A stretch of 5,405 nucleotides of DNA, taken from the NCBI GenBank assembly GCA_025350365.1, contig JANXXY010000048.1, positions 1-5,405 on the forward strand, written 5' to 3'. This document shows, piece after piece, positions 4,658 through 5,405 of this stretch (position 1 is its first letter; each line of letters starts with the position of its first letter). The DNA is from Bacteroidales bacterium. Its GTDB lineage: Bacteria; Bacteroidota; Bacteroidia; Bacteroidales; JAAUTT01. The position numbers and the translations under genes are program-made. The notes under the pieces were generated by a model that made no database searches, was not told the DNA's origin, and saw only the letters and a program-made list of their open reading frames with translations.

Positions 4658-5405
4658 TTATAATAACTTCATTTCTTTAAGAACTGTATTCATGCTTCGA
4701 ACAGCGTCAGCGCTCTTATCGAATGCCGCCTTTTCATCGGCATTGAGTTTGAAATCGATTATCTTTTCCCAACCGTTTTTGCCTATTACTACCGGAACGC
4801 CAATGCAAATATCCTTCTGGCCATATTCACCGTCCAAAGATACACAGCATGGGTAAACTTTTTTCTCGTCACGAACAATGGCTTCAACTAAAGCAGCACC
4901 GGCAGCGCCAGGGGCATACCATGCCGAAGTGCCTAAAAATTTAGTTAGGGTAGCTCCACCAACCATTGTGTCGGCAACTACCTTATTCACAGCTTCACCA
5001 TCCAGAATTGAAGTAACCGGAACTCCATTGTAAGTGGCAAAACGCGAAAGAGGAATCATGGTAGTATCACCATGTCCACCAATTACAATACCCTGAATAT
5101 CGCTGGCTGGTGCATTTAAAGCCAAACTCAGGTAACACTTAAAACGGGAGCTGTCGAGAATTCCACCCATACCAATGATGCGATTCTTTGGCAGACCTGT
5201 TGACTTAAGCGCTAAATAAGTCATAGTATCCATTGGATTGCTAATAACAACCAGAATGGCGTTTGGAGAATATTTAAGAATATTTTGAGCTACCTCCTTA
5301 ACAATGCCGGCATTAATACCAATCAAATCTTCGCGGGTCATGCCAGGTTTGCGGGGAATACCTGAGGTAATCACAACCACATCAGAATTAGCGGTTTTGC
5401 TATAA
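4658..5405 (-). CDS. mdh: Malate dehydrogenase, NAD-dependent, LDH-like type (N-terminus outside the window)
   Basis: The C-terminal 248 residues of a malate dehydrogenase of the LDH-like class, which interconverts malate and oxaloacetate with NAD in the cytoplasm. The frame stays open to the window edge (upstream residues YSKTANSD), so a GTG at 5380 is an internal valine, not the start. About 60-65 residues, including the Rossmann G-x-G-x-x-G nucleotide loop, should lie beyond the edge, given the family's length near 310. In fragment numbering the visible signatures are GIPRKPGMTRED (15-26), with both substrate-binding arginines (18 and 24); SNPMDTMTY (55-63), with the conserved Asn56; GGILDSSRF (80-88), with Asp84 and Arg87; and GGHGDTTMIPL, with catalytic His111. 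The pair of arginines in R-K-P-G-M-x-R favours malate over lactate as substrate. The end at LKEMKLL is normal for the family. A hairpin terminator follows the stop codon; the promoter is outside the window. Confidence 0.95.
   Translation of the reverse strand, partial: YSKTANSDVVVITSGIPRKPGMTREDLIGINAGIVKEVAQNILKYSPNAILVVISNPMDTMTYLALKSTGLPKNRIIGMGGILDSSRFKCYLSLALNAPASDIQGIVIGGHGDTTMIPLSRFATYNGVPVTSILDGEAVNKVVADTMVGGATLTKFLGTSAWYAPGAAGAALVEAIVRDEKKVYPCCVSLDGEYGQKDICIGVPVVIGKNGWEKIIDFKLNADEKAAFDKSADAVRSMNTVLKEMKLL

Noticed and set aside
5378..5380. GTG as a possible start codon of malate dehydrogenase
   Set aside because: The frame continues upstream to the window edge with typical MDH residues (YSKTANSD before VVVITSG), so the GTG encodes an internal valine.

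Overview
The window reads as ordinary chromosomal DNA from a member of the Bacteroidota, most likely Bacteroidales or Marinilabiliales. The evidence is a fused SecDF of about 1,000 residues, an LDH-like malate dehydrogenase of the Bacteroidota type, a TatA beginning with a G-x-G-G-x-E-I motif, AT-rich spacers filled with short periodic repeats, and two perfect matches to the Bacteroidota -7 promoter element TAnnTTTG directly upstream of genes. The assignment comes from recognising protein families, not from a database search.

Every gene lies on the minus strand, so transcription runs from right to left. In that order: mdh (malate dehydrogenase, 5' end outside the window, down to 4658), with a hairpin terminator at 4602-4631; a 311-bp spacer (4347-4657) holding that terminator, a candidate promoter and a 16-bp tandem repeat; a small single-domain retropepsin-like aspartic protease (3897-4346); a 163-bp spacer with a heptamer repeat, a palindrome and a -7 element; secDF (716-3733), closed by a strong 13-bp hairpin at 667-703; a purine-rich repeat tract (541-666) and a -7 element; tatA (246-500); a 175-bp AT-rich spacer; and the first 23 codons of an ABC transporter ATPase, LolD-like (1-70, cut by the window edge).

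Three of the five genes belong to envelope traffic: SecDF uses the proton-motive force to help Sec export, TatA forms the pore of the folded-protein Tat pathway, and a LolD-type ATPase would drive lipoprotein release or a related export function. The malate dehydrogenase belongs to central metabolism. The protease has no recognisable export signal and no clear link to its neighbours. The separate promoter-like and terminator-like signals suggest mostly single-gene transcription units, not one operon.

I see no defence locus, mobile element, CRISPR array, RNA gene or clearly new system. The least ordinary content is in the spacers: each carries short direct repeats with periods of about 7, 8, 16 or 17 bp, some abutting or overlapping stop codons, and two spacers share a 19-bp stretch with two mismatches. 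These look like members of a dispersed, degenerate intergenic repeat family.
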